From an uncultured Mucispirillum sp. (lineage in GTDB: Bacteria > Chrysiogenota > Deferribacteres > Deferribacterales > Mucispirillaceae), in contig CALADT010000240.1 in the NCBI GenBank assembly GCA_937890655.1, positions 1 to 12,904 of the forward strand: DNA of 12,904 nt. Reading direction: 5' to 3'. Under the pieces are notes generated by a model that was given only the letters and a program-made list of their open reading frames with translations, did no database searches and was not told the DNA's origin. The translations under genes and the position numbers were made by a program. This document shows, in pieces, positions 7,100-12,904 of this stretch (positions are counted from its first letter, which is position 1; the number at the start of each line of letters is the position of its first letter).

Positions 7100-7525
7100 A
7101 TGAAACATGCTTTTACATTAATGGAACTAATGATTGTTATGCTTATTATAGGTATAGGCCTTATGGGGCTAACTCCTAGAATAACCTCTAAAAGTGTAGG
7201 TATGGACCCTCGTCTTGAATATCTTAATAAACTTATAAAAGAAGAATGGGAACGAGCTGTGGAGTTAGGTCAGCCTATTACTATTACAGGGTTTAAAGGC
7301 AGTGCTAACCTATTAAACCATGATAAAGAATCAAAAACCATTCCTGATATAAAAGAAGTAAGTGAGGCTGCTATTAATAAATATATAACAAGGGGTAATG
7401 AATACGCCATAAGAATATACCCTGACGGTTTATGTGATTATTTTGAACTAACACTTGATAACGGGCAGGTTATAGAATCTATCCCACTACTCATGACTAC
7501 CCGTTACAAAGAAAATAGGCAATAA
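7100..7525 (+). CDS. gspH: T2SS minor pseudopilin GspH with Ala before the cleavage site
   Basis: GspH is a minor pseudopilin of the tip complex. I place the start at ATG 7100 (141 residues), giving MKHA|FTLMELMIVM: a short leader, Phe at +1, Glu at +5 (residue 9) and a hydrophobic helix to about residue 22. The frame is open to a TTG at 7085, but that would add a non-basic leader and lies against the hairpin. The residue before the cut is Ala4, where almost all prepilins have Gly; I see no frame or start that restores it. No ribosome site precedes the ATG, so expression is likely low. The assignment as GspH rests on gene order (between gspG and gspI) and the prepilin end. The globular part, about residues 25-141, has no motif that I can identify alone. 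Confidence 0.85.
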   Translation: MKHAFTLMELMIVMLIIGIGLMGLTPRITSKSVGMDPRLEYLNKLIKEEWERAVELGQPITITGFKGSANLLNHDKESKTIPDIKEVSEAAINKYITRGNEYAIRIYPDGLCDYFELTLDNGQVIESIPLLMTTRYKENRQ

Positions 7526-7526
7526 T

Positions 7527-7892
7527 ATGAAAGAACTAAAAAAAGGGTTTACTTTACTTGAAGTGCTTATTTCTTTAGCTGTTTTAAGCATAAGTATGCT
7601 TGGAATTTATTCTCTGCAAAGTATGTCTTATACTACTCTTGATGCTTCTAAGGAAAAAATGTTTGTTATAGAAAGAGCATATGATAGAATCAGCCGTCAG
7701 ATTAATTTCCCTAATAAAGCCTATGAAGAAACAGAAGAATATGATGGTAAACTTGTCCATTACTCTTTTAAAAGAGAAGCATCAGGGATACAAATGGTGC
7801 AAAAAGTAACAATGACTGTTACAACGGATAATGCTGTTACAAGTTTTGTATATTATGAAAAAGCAACTGACGGTTCAGGGTTTGGGTTATAA
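7527..7892 (+). CDS. gspI: T2SS minor pseudopilin GspI
   Basis: GspI is a tip pseudopilin that forms a complex with GspJ and GspK. At 121 residues it matches the short length typical of GspI. The leader MKELKKG is cut before FTLLEVLISLAVLSI, with Phe8 at +1 and Glu12 at +5. FTLLEVLIALAVL is the hallmark GspI N-terminus. After the helix, MLGIYSLQSMSY and KEKMFVIERAYDRISRQ resemble the conserved second half of the helix in the family. The gene starts 1 nt after the gspH stop, with a weak AGG site inside the gspH end, and its stop touches the gspJ start codon with no gap, so translation with its neighbours is likely coupled. Confidence 0.95.
   Translation: MKELKKGFTLLEVLISLAVLSISMLGIYSLQSMSYTTLDASKEKMFVIERAYDRISRQINFPNKAYEETEEYDGKLVHYSFKREASGIQMVQKVTMTVTTDNAVTSFVYYEKATDGSGFGL
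7539..7562 (+). repeat. 24-nt direct repeat, copy 1 (gspI start)
   Basis: These 24 bases, encoding the end of the leader and the first mature residues (KKGFTLLE), are identical to 7896-7919 in gspJ, including silent positions. The match stays partial for several more bases beyond the identical block. Confidence 0.8.
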
Positions 7893-8414
7893 ATGAAAAA
7901 AGGGTTTACTTTACTTGAAATACTTATTGCTACAGCTATCTCTGCTATTGTTGCTCTAGGTGTATTTTCTGTATTTGCCTCAGTTTCTAGCACAAGAGAA
8001 AAAACAATAAACCATAGCCAAAATATTATTTTACAAGAATCTCTCACTAGGCTTATGAATAGAGATGCACGTATGATGATAGGCAACTCCATAAAAGTGG
8101 ATAAAGCTGGCGGAGTTTACAGGCTTTCTTTTTCTACACAAAACAGTATGCGTTTTAATAAGGCACTACCTGTTGAAGTAACATACTATATAGATGATGA
8201 TAGATATCTTGTAAGAAAAGAAGAAAATAATGACACAGCTTTTACTATGGAAATGAGAATTATGCCTAATGTAGAAGAACTTTCAGCACTTTTTTATGAC
8301 GGTAATGAATATAAAGAAAACGTTGTAACAAATGCAAAAATGATAAATGTAACAATGAAAATTAACGGTATTATTGTAACAATACCACTTGCAAGAACTA
8401 TGGATAATACATAA
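7893..8414 (+). CDS. gspJ: T2SS minor pseudopilin GspJ
   Basis: GspJ is the third tip pseudopilin, which with GspI and GspK nucleates the pseudopilus. It has 173 residues, within the usual range (about 170-230). The very short leader MKKG precedes FTLLEILIATAISAIVALG, with Glu9 at +5. FTLLEILIA is characteristic of GspJ. The segment LTRLMNRDARMM (about 51-62) matches the conserved helix in which GspJ proteins have an (L/M)xRDxR-like stretch, and VTYYIDDDRYLVRKE fits the family's beta-strand region (typically VxYxLxxxxLxR). It starts directly after the gspI stop without a gap and overlaps gspK by one base (TAATG). The first 24 coding bases after the ATG region repeat those of gspI exactly. Confidence 0.94.
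   Translation: MKKGFTLLEILIATAISAIVALGVFSVFASVSSTREKTINHSQNIILQESLTRLMNRDARMMIGNSIKVDKAGGVYRLSFSTQNSMRFNKALPVEVTYYIDDDRYLVRKEENNDTAFTMEMRIMPNVEELSALFYDGNEYKENVVTNAKMINVTMKINGIIVTIPLARTMDNT
7896..7919 (+). repeat. 24-nt direct repeat, copy 2 (gspJ start)
   Basis: Identical to 7539-7562 in gspI. Both encode KKGFTLLE with the same codons. The other pseudopilin genes use different codons for the same FTL start (gspG and gspH share TTTTACATTAAT instead). Confidence 0.8.
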
Positions 8415-9328
8415 TGAATAAAAATATGAAAAAAGGTTCCATATTAGTTACTGTTATGATTATTATTGCTGCAAGCACTACACTTGCACTATTTATACAC
8501 GAAAAAACTGTTAATGCTTATGGGACTGTTATTAATTTACATAACGATTATCAAGGTGCTATTTATGCTATGACAGCTATTCAAGCACTAGAAATGTTAT
8601 TTCAATATGATGAAGCAAATTATGACGGCCCAAAAGATTTATGGATGAATATTCCTAGTGTGCCTTTAGATGAAAAAGGGTTTATGACGGCTTATATTAA
8701 GCCATTAAATGCTAAAATCCCTATGGCTGCAATTTCTTCTAAAAATGAAGATGTGAGAAAACGGGCAGAAAATGCGCTTGATGAAATATTAAGAACTAAC
8801 GATATTACAGAGCCCAATATTTATGAACTTTTAACATGGGTTGGTGCTACTGACCCAACAGGTGAACGGTTTGATGAAAACGGCGCACCATACAGTATGA
8901 AGTCATCACAACTGCAAACATTAATGGAGCTTGCTTTTATACCCTCTTTTAAAGATGATTATAAAAAGATTATACCTTTTATTTCCATAGCAGGTGATGA
9001 AAACAAAATAAACTTAAACCTTGCTTCAAAAGAAGTTATAAACGCATATGTGCCTGAACTTTCCCCTTATGTGGAAGATATTATTTCTATTAGGGAAAAC
9101 GAGCCTTTTAAAGATGTTTCTGCTATTTATAACTTAATGGGTAGTGCTATGCAGGAAGAATATAGTAAAATTTTACCATACATTGATGTAAAATCTTCTT
9201 TATTTTATGTTAAAATTGAATTAAATATAGGAGAAGATAATTTATATTACCATTTACTTGTAAAACGTAATGGCACAAGTGTTTCCACATTAAAATATAT
9301 AGAAGGAAATAATATAGATTATTTTTAA
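8414..9328 (+). CDS. gspK: T2SS tip pseudopilin GspK
   Basis: GspK is the large minor pseudopilin that caps the pseudopilus. Its 304 residues begin MNKNMKKG|SILVTVMIII. The cut falls after Gly8 and the +5 position is Thr13 rather than Glu, the known peculiarity of GspK. A big globular domain follows. Residues 137-160 (YELLTWVGATDPTGERFDENGAPY) align with the family's LIDWxDxDD...Y region, though fewer acidic residues are present than usual, so metal binding may be reduced. Residues 195-245, with INLNLASKEVI and IRENEPFKDVSAI, form the helix-hairpin-helix/SAM-like domain typical of GspK. The gene overlaps gspJ by one base. A second in-frame ATG at 8426 would still leave a usable leader (MKKG). 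Confidence 0.95.
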   Translation: MNKNMKKGSILVTVMIIIAASTTLALFIHEKTVNAYGTVINLHNDYQGAIYAMTAIQALEMLFQYDEANYDGPKDLWMNIPSVPLDEKGFMTAYIKPLNAKIPMAAISSKNEDVRKRAENALDEILRTNDITEPNIYELLTWVGATDPTGERFDENGAPYSMKSSQLQTLMELAFIPSFKDDYKKIIPFISIAGDENKINLNLASKEVINAYVPELSPYVEDIISIRENEPFKDVSAIYNLMGSAMQEEYSKILPYIDVKSSLFYVKIELNIGEDNLYYHLLVKRNGTSVSTLKYIEGNNIDYF

Positions 9329-9350
9329 TGAAGGAGTAGATTTAATAAAT

Positions 9351-10355
9351 ATGGAACATAATTATTATTTAAAAGACGGGTTAATGTATAAAATCTCTGG
9401 TTCTTCTATGTATAGAGTTACTGTGGAAGATATTTATGCAGATGCAAATAAAGTTGGGCTTTTAATTGATGATGCTTACTTTTTTTATGTAGGTATGGAA
9501 CATGTTGCCACAAGTGCTAAAAAATTAAAAGCTATTGCTGTAAATTATTTAAATATACTTTTCCCTAGTGATATAATTTCATCACACGGTGTATATCAAT
9601 CTACTTCTAAAACAATTATATATTTAATAAATAATGATTTATTAGAAATTATCAATAATAACCAAGAGCTTTTTGCAGGGTTTAAAAAAATATCTACCCC
9701 TTTTATAGAACTTGCTAATAAATATAATGATTTTATTTATTTTGACGGCACAAAAAAATATAAACTTACAAATAATATGGTAACATTAGCAGAAGATAAA
9801 GAAATGGAGTTTATAACTTCTAAAGATTTATTAGATAATTTAGAAAGCATAAAAACTTCTATTAATCTTCCTGGGGTTATTAAAAAATCTGCCTTTAATA
9901 TGCCTATACTTATACCTGCTGTTGTGCTGGGAGTTATTTATATTATGTTTATTATAAGCTATGTTTTTGAAATAAATTCTTATAATAAAGTAAATAAATA
10001 TTATGAAGAAGCCTTATTAAAAGTATATACTAATTTAGGGGTTGCTTCTTCTAAAGACCCATATGGCTCACTTTTACAGCAGGCAAAATCTATTACAGGT
10101 GGTTCATCTTCCCAAAAAGTTATATCTGTATTTAATGATTTAAATGACGCTGCAATTAACGGTATAACTTTTGATGGAATTAATATTCGTGATAACGATA
10201 TTAGGATAACAGGCACAGCAACAGATTTTGCACAGGTGGAAAGTGTAAAAAAAGTTATGGAAAATAAATTACAAAATAATATTAATATAGATGATACAAA
10301 GAAAAATAAAAACGGTATAACATTTACCATGAAATACCAAAAGGATAATAAATAA
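9351..10355 (+). CDS. gspL: T2SS inner-membrane protein GspL
   Basis: GspL anchors GspE to the membrane platform. The 334 residues fit the family design: a cytoplasmic actin-fold-like domain (1-183), one membrane helix (about 184-206, MPILIPAVVLGVIYIMFIIS) and a periplasmic domain (207-334) with a helical stretch and a small alpha/beta fold near the end (ITFDGINIRDNDIRITGTATDFAQVESVKKVM), as in GspL ferredoxin-like domains. The sequence is poorly conserved, so the call leans on topology and its place between gspK and gspM. A 22-nt gap follows gspK. An AAGGAG site (9331-9336) lies 14 nt before the ATG, longer than ideal, and no standard start codon lies in between. The presence of an independent ribosome site marks a fresh translation start. 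Confidence 0.88.
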   Translation: MEHNYYLKDGLMYKISGSSMYRVTVEDIYADANKVGLLIDDAYFFYVGMEHVATSAKKLKAIAVNYLNILFPSDIISSHGVYQSTSKTIIYLINNDLLEIINNNQELFAGFKKISTPFIELANKYNDFIYFDGTKKYKLTNNMVTLAEDKEMEFITSKDLLDNLESIKTSINLPGVIKKSAFNMPILIPAVVLGVIYIMFIISYVFEINSYNKVNKYYEEALLKVYTNLGVASSKDPYGSLLQQAKSITGGSSSQKVISVFNDLNDAAINGITFDGINIRDNDIRITGTATDFAQVESVKKVMENKLQNNINIDDTKKNKNGITFTMKYQKDNK

Positions 10356-10356
10356 T

Positions 10357-11028
10357 ATGGAAAAATTAAAAGAGATTTTTCATAAATTAAAAACTACTGA
10401 AATTAATTTTAAAAATATTAATATTTCTGCCTTTACTAATAAATTTAAACATAATAATAGTAGTAATAGTGATAGTGGAAATTATAACAGTAATTTTTCC
10501 TTAAAAAACCTTAAAAATATATCTATGCAGGATATAAAAACCTTTGATTATAAAAACTTCTATCTGCAAAATAAGCAACAGATATTAACAGGGTTTGTTA
10601 TAGTTATGGGTGTATTTTTCTTATTTTATTGGACTAATGCTTTCCTAAATTCTAAACTAGAAAGTGCTAAAACAAAAGCAGATAACACATATAAAAAATT
10701 AGAAAATGTGGCAAATATGGCAGGGCAAATTCAGTTTGCAAAAACAAAAGGTATTAATGCTATGTCTGATAATCTACTGGTTTTTATACAAAATACCGGA
10801 TCAAAAAATGGTATTTCAGATAAAATGGTAAACCTAAGGCCTGTTAGTGCATCAAAAGGTATAGAACATATTGCTTTAAGAATGGAAAACTTATATTATG
10901 ATGAACTAATAAACTTTATAAAAGAAGTGGAAAAATATGATAACTTAAATATAAAAGTTATTAATTTTAATAAACGATACGATAATCCAAAAATGATAGA
11001 TACTTCCATTGAAGTAGTAAAAATGTAG
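10357..11028 (+). CDS. gspM: T2SS inner-membrane protein GspM with long N-terminal extension
   Basis: GspM pairs with GspL in the platform. The 223 residues show one membrane helix (about 76-94, ILTGFVIVMGVFFLFYW), a predicted coiled coil right after it (about 96-120, LNSKLESAKTKADNTYKKLENV) and a small periplasmic domain ending LNIKVINFNKRYDNPKMIDTSIEVVKM, a beta-alpha layout like the GspM ferredoxin-like domain. Usual GspM proteins have about 15-25 residues before the helix; here there are about 75, rich in Asn, Ser, Lys and Phe, with a low-complexity run at 32-48 (HNNSSNSDSGNYNSNFS). No internal ATG between the extension and the helix gives a typical start except Met57 (MQDIKTFDYKNFY). The gene begins 1 nt after gspL, with AAAGG about 12 nt upstream. 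The call relies on topology and position. Confidence 0.85.
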   Translation: MEKLKEIFHKLKTTEINFKNINISAFTNKFKHNNSSNSDSGNYNSNFSLKNLKNISMQDIKTFDYKNFYLQNKQQILTGFVIVMGVFFLFYWTNAFLNSKLESAKTKADNTYKKLENVANMAGQIQFAKTKGINAMSDNLLVFIQNTGSKNGISDKMVNLRPVSASKGIEHIALRMENLYYDELINFIKEVEKYDNLNIKVINFNKRYDNPKMIDTSIEVVKM

Positions 11029-11036
11029 GGCAAATT

Positions 11037-11753
11037 ATGACAAAAAAACAGATTATATATTCTATTATTGCGTTTTTTATAGCTTTTTTAGTAACATTGC
11101 TTATTAAATTCCCTTTAAATACAGTTGCTTCAAATATTATTGCAGATACTGTTACAAAAAGGAAAATAGATATCCGTTATGATAATATTGATGTAACATT
11201 TTTTGGAACAACTGCAACTAATGTAAAAACAGGACCACTAATTATTAAAAATATAGAGCTTGATTATAACCCACTTGGTTTACTATTTAAACGTGTTAAT
11301 TTTAAAGCCGAATCCCCTGCTTTTGTATTATCAGGTAAATTAAGGGGTAGCGAGATTAATGCAGATGTAAAAGCATCTATTGCAGGCCTTGCAGAAATGG
11401 CAAAAATGAAAGGTAGTGGTTCAATATCTGGCTCATTAAATTATAATATAAAAGATGAAATAGGAAAAATAGAACTTAACTCCCCTAATAAAATCTCCTT
11501 TAATCACCCATTAATGATGGTTATGGTGGATAGCTTAAAAGGGAATGCAGATATTGATAAAAATAAATTAAATATAGTTAGCTTAAAAGCAGAAGGTAGT
11601 AACTCATTAAATGTTACTGGGTTTGTAGACTTAAATAAACAACGGATAGATACTTCCATACTAAATATACAGTGTGAAGCATCTATGAATAATATGCCTT
11701 TAAAGTTTAATATTACAGGCCCTGCACGTATGCCTAAAATAGCTATAAAATAA
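11037..11753 (+). CDS. gspN: T2SS accessory protein GspN (AsmA-like)
   Basis: GspN is a non-universal T2SS component of uncertain role, anchored in the inner membrane with its bulk in the periplasm. The 238 residues start with one membrane helix (about 6-24, IIYSIIAFFIAFLVTLLIKFP), followed by repeated short beta-strands with the AsmA/TamB-like pattern (for example IDIRYDNIDVTFFGTTATNVKTGPLIIKNIELDYNPLGLLFKRVNFKA). It resembles the GspN type seen in Leptospira and delta-proteobacterial lineages more than the enterobacterial one. The ATG lies 8 nt after the gspM stop, and the GGG at that stop (TAGGG, 11026-11030) serves as a plausible ribosome site 6 nt away. AsmA-like folds are linked to envelope lipid handling, so a role at the membrane interface of the machine is conceivable but unproven. 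Confidence 0.85.
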   Translation: MTKKQIIYSIIAFFIAFLVTLLIKFPLNTVASNIIADTVTKRKIDIRYDNIDVTFFGTTATNVKTGPLIIKNIELDYNPLGLLFKRVNFKAESPAFVLSGKLRGSEINADVKASIAGLAEMAKMKGSGSISGSLNYNIKDEIGKIELNSPNKISFNHPLMMVMVDSLKGNADIDKNKLNIVSLKAEGSNSLNVTGFVDLNKQRIDTSILNIQCEASMNNMPLKFNITGPARMPKIAIK

Positions 11754-11770
11754 GTATAGGAGAGTATTTT

Positions 11771-12538
11771 ATGATTAATATATTACATAAAACAGTAGTA
11801 ATTACAGGGGCTACTTCTGGAATAGGAAAAGCATGTGCTTATATATATGCAAAAAACGGTGCAAATATTGTTATTACAGGTAGAAGAAGTGAAAGGCTTG
11901 CAGAAATTAAATCAGATATAGAAAGTAAATATAATGTAGCAGTCTACCCATATTGTTTTGATGTATGCGATAGGGATGCAGTGGAAGATTTTGGGCTTTC
12001 CTTAAAAGAAAATAACTTAACTCCATATGTATTTATTAATAACGCAGGGCTTGCAAAAGGGCTTTCTTCTATTCAAGAAGGTAATATTGATGATTGGGAA
12101 GAAATGATAGATACAAATATAAAAGGCTTTCTTTTTACTGCAAAAGCAATTCTTCCTTTAATGATAGAAAAAAATGAAGGCACAGTTATTAACCTTGGAA
12201 GTATTGCAGGTAGTCAGGTTTACCCTAATGGTAATGTATATAACGCCACAAAACATGCTGTTAGGGCTTTAAGTCAAGCTATGAATTTAGATATGCTTAA
12301 AACAAATATTAGAATATCTTCCATAGAACCAGGGGCTGTGGAAACAGAGTTTTCACTTGTGCGTTTTAATCAAGATAAAGAAAAAGCATCAAATGTATAT
12401 AAAGGATTTAAACCTCTTTCAGCAGAAGATATAGCTTATATTATTTATTTTATGACTACTCTTGATGAACATATAAATATACAACATTTACTTGTAACAC
12501 CAACAGCACAACGTTCTGCTACACACTTTAATAGATAA
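11771..12538 (+). CDS. YdfG-like NADP-dependent short-chain dehydrogenase
   Basis: This is a cytoplasmic classical SDR of 255 residues. It has the nucleotide-binding TGATSGIG (12-19), an Arg pair at 38-39 (GRRSER) that favours NADP(H), Asp64 before the adenine pocket, NNAG (90-93), and the catalytic Ser144 (NLGSIAG), Tyr157 and Lys161 (YNATK). The PGAVETEFSLVRF stretch (187-199) and the C-terminal LLVTPTAQ resemble YdfG-type enzymes, which oxidise 3-hydroxy acids such as serine or L-allo-threonine. The exact substrate cannot be read. It follows gspN by 17 nt and has a strong AGGAG site (11758-11762) 8 nt before the ATG, so it is probably on the T2SS message but translated independently. No metabolic link with secretion is obvious, so it may simply be a passenger. 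Confidence 0.92.
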   Translation: MINILHKTVVITGATSGIGKACAYIYAKNGANIVITGRRSERLAEIKSDIESKYNVAVYPYCFDVCDRDAVEDFGLSLKENNLTPYVFINNAGLAKGLSSIQEGNIDDWEEMIDTNIKGFLFTAKAILPLMIEKNEGTVINLGSIAGSQVYPNGNVYNATKHAVRALSQAMNLDMLKTNIRISSIEPGAVETEFSLVRFNQDKEKASNVYKGFKPLSAEDIAYIIYFMTTLDEHINIQHLLVTPTAQRSATHFNR

Positions 12539-12784
12539 TAAGTTAAAATTTATAAGATATTTTTATTATGCGTTTTTATTTTTAGATTTGTCGCACAAGG
12601 CTTAGAATTGATATATTTGTAAGTAGATAGTTTTGTTTGATTAGTTAAGATTACTTAGTAAAAAAATATCACCTTTTAAAATAAATAAGCATGTTACAAT
12701 AATGTCATATTTAAAGTGAATGCAATAAACCGAAATATCTATAAAAAATATAATATTTCACAATAACTTTATATAACAAAAACC
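12539..12784. other. Non-coding stretch after the dehydrogenase gene
   Basis: No credible gene is seen. The only structure noticed is a weak AT-rich inverted repeat, GAAATAT (12732-12738) with ATATTTC (12753-12759) around a 14-nt loop. There is no clear terminator close behind the dehydrogenase stop. Transcripts of the plus-strand operon may run on to the symmetric stem at 12785-12802. Confidence 0.5.
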
Positions 12785-12802
12785 CTGTATTAAATAATAC
12801 AG
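12785..12802 (-). terminator. Rho-independent terminator of the convergent minus-strand gene
   Basis: On the minus strand CTGTATT pairs perfectly with AATACAG around a 4-nt loop (7-bp stem), followed by GGTTTTTG, a short U-run at 12782-12778. It starts 12 nt after the stop codon of the partial gene at 12815. On the plus strand the same stem is followed by a T6 run only after 8 nt, so it could also weakly stop the incoming T2SS transcript. Confidence 0.65.
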
Positions 12803-12814
12803 TGCATAACTTTT

Positions 12815-12904
12815 TTATCTACCACAAACAACATCTAATCCTTTTTCCCAGTTATTAATTTCTGCATTAGTCCATTTTCTACCATTAGCACATTTGCCAC
12901 TTAT
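12815..12904 (-). CDS. 3' end of an unidentified gene, cut by the window edge
   Basis: The minus strand is open from the window edge for 29 codons to a TAA at 12817-12815. The residues begin ISGKCANGRKWTNAEINNW and end EKGLDVVCGR. Composition is protein-like (two Trp, two Cys, balanced charge), unlike translated AT-rich non-coding DNA, and a terminator-like stem follows directly, so this is probably a real C-terminus. The two Cys, 22 residues apart, could form a disulfide if the protein is exported. I do not recognise the family. The start lies beyond the window. Confidence 0.6.
   Translation of the reverse strand: MSGKCANGRKWTNAEINNWEKGLDVVCGR

Noticed and set aside
10001..10330. Minus-strand open frame of 109 codons opposite gspL
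   Set aside because: Shadow of gspL; the product has no recognisable features and the frame sits fully within the coding strand's gene.
245..11753. Type IV pilus locus instead of T2SS
   Set aside because: GspC with PDZ, the GspG signature loop, GspK without Glu at +5, GspL/GspM/GspN and the absence of pilT, pilM-P and pilQ-type AMIN domains all point to T2SS.
12732..12759. AT-rich inverted repeat as terminator of the plus-strand operon
   Set aside because: A 7-bp stem with one G-C pair and a 14-nt loop, with no T-run after it, is expected by chance in such AT-rich DNA.

Overview
The window is a type II secretion system (T2SS) locus on strongly AT-rich DNA. It comes from a Gram-negative, two-membrane bacterium: there is an outer-membrane secretin, an inner-membrane platform and a full set of pseudopilins. 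The low GC content, the GspC with a PDZ domain and the AsmA-like GspN at the end of a G-to-N operon would suit a low-GC lineage such as Deferribacterota (for example a Mucispirillum-like gut bacterium). That placement is inferred from general character and is tentative. UGG is used for Trp and UGA acts as a stop, so the ordinary bacterial code applies.

Layout. Positions 1-244 hold no gene, but contain a degenerate copy of what looks like a widespread intergenic repeat. From about 6500 down to 245, minus-strand genes read in transcription order: a small CPBP/Abi-family intramembrane protease, gspC, gspD, gspE and gspF. The last four are packed with 1-4 nt overlaps. A roughly 100 bp divergent promoter region separates this arm from the plus-strand arm: gspG, a strong hairpin, then gspH, gspI, gspJ, gspK, gspL, gspM, gspN and finally a short-chain dehydrogenase. 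The last 366 bases are mostly non-coding. They hold the 3' end of a convergent minus-strand gene (29 codons visible) and its probable terminator.

How it works together. GspE (ATPase) with GspF, GspL and GspM forms the inner-membrane motor platform. GspG is the major pseudopilin of the periplasmic piston, and GspH, GspI, GspJ and GspK form its tip. GspC links the platform to the GspD secretin pore in the outer membrane. GspN is an AsmA-like accessory. The prepilin peptidase (GspO/PilD) and any pilotin are not in the window and must be encoded elsewhere.

Most interesting points: the CPBP protease heads the gspC-F operon, with a good promoter that predicts a nearly leaderless mRNA. By analogy with myxosortases it could be a processing or anchoring enzyme for T2SS cargo. 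Other points are a long Lys/Glu-rich helical tail on GspD, an Ala instead of Gly before the GspH cleavage site, a hairpin after gspG suited to overproducing the major pseudopilin, an Asn/Ser-rich N-terminal extension on GspM, and an unexplained dehydrogenase at the operon end.
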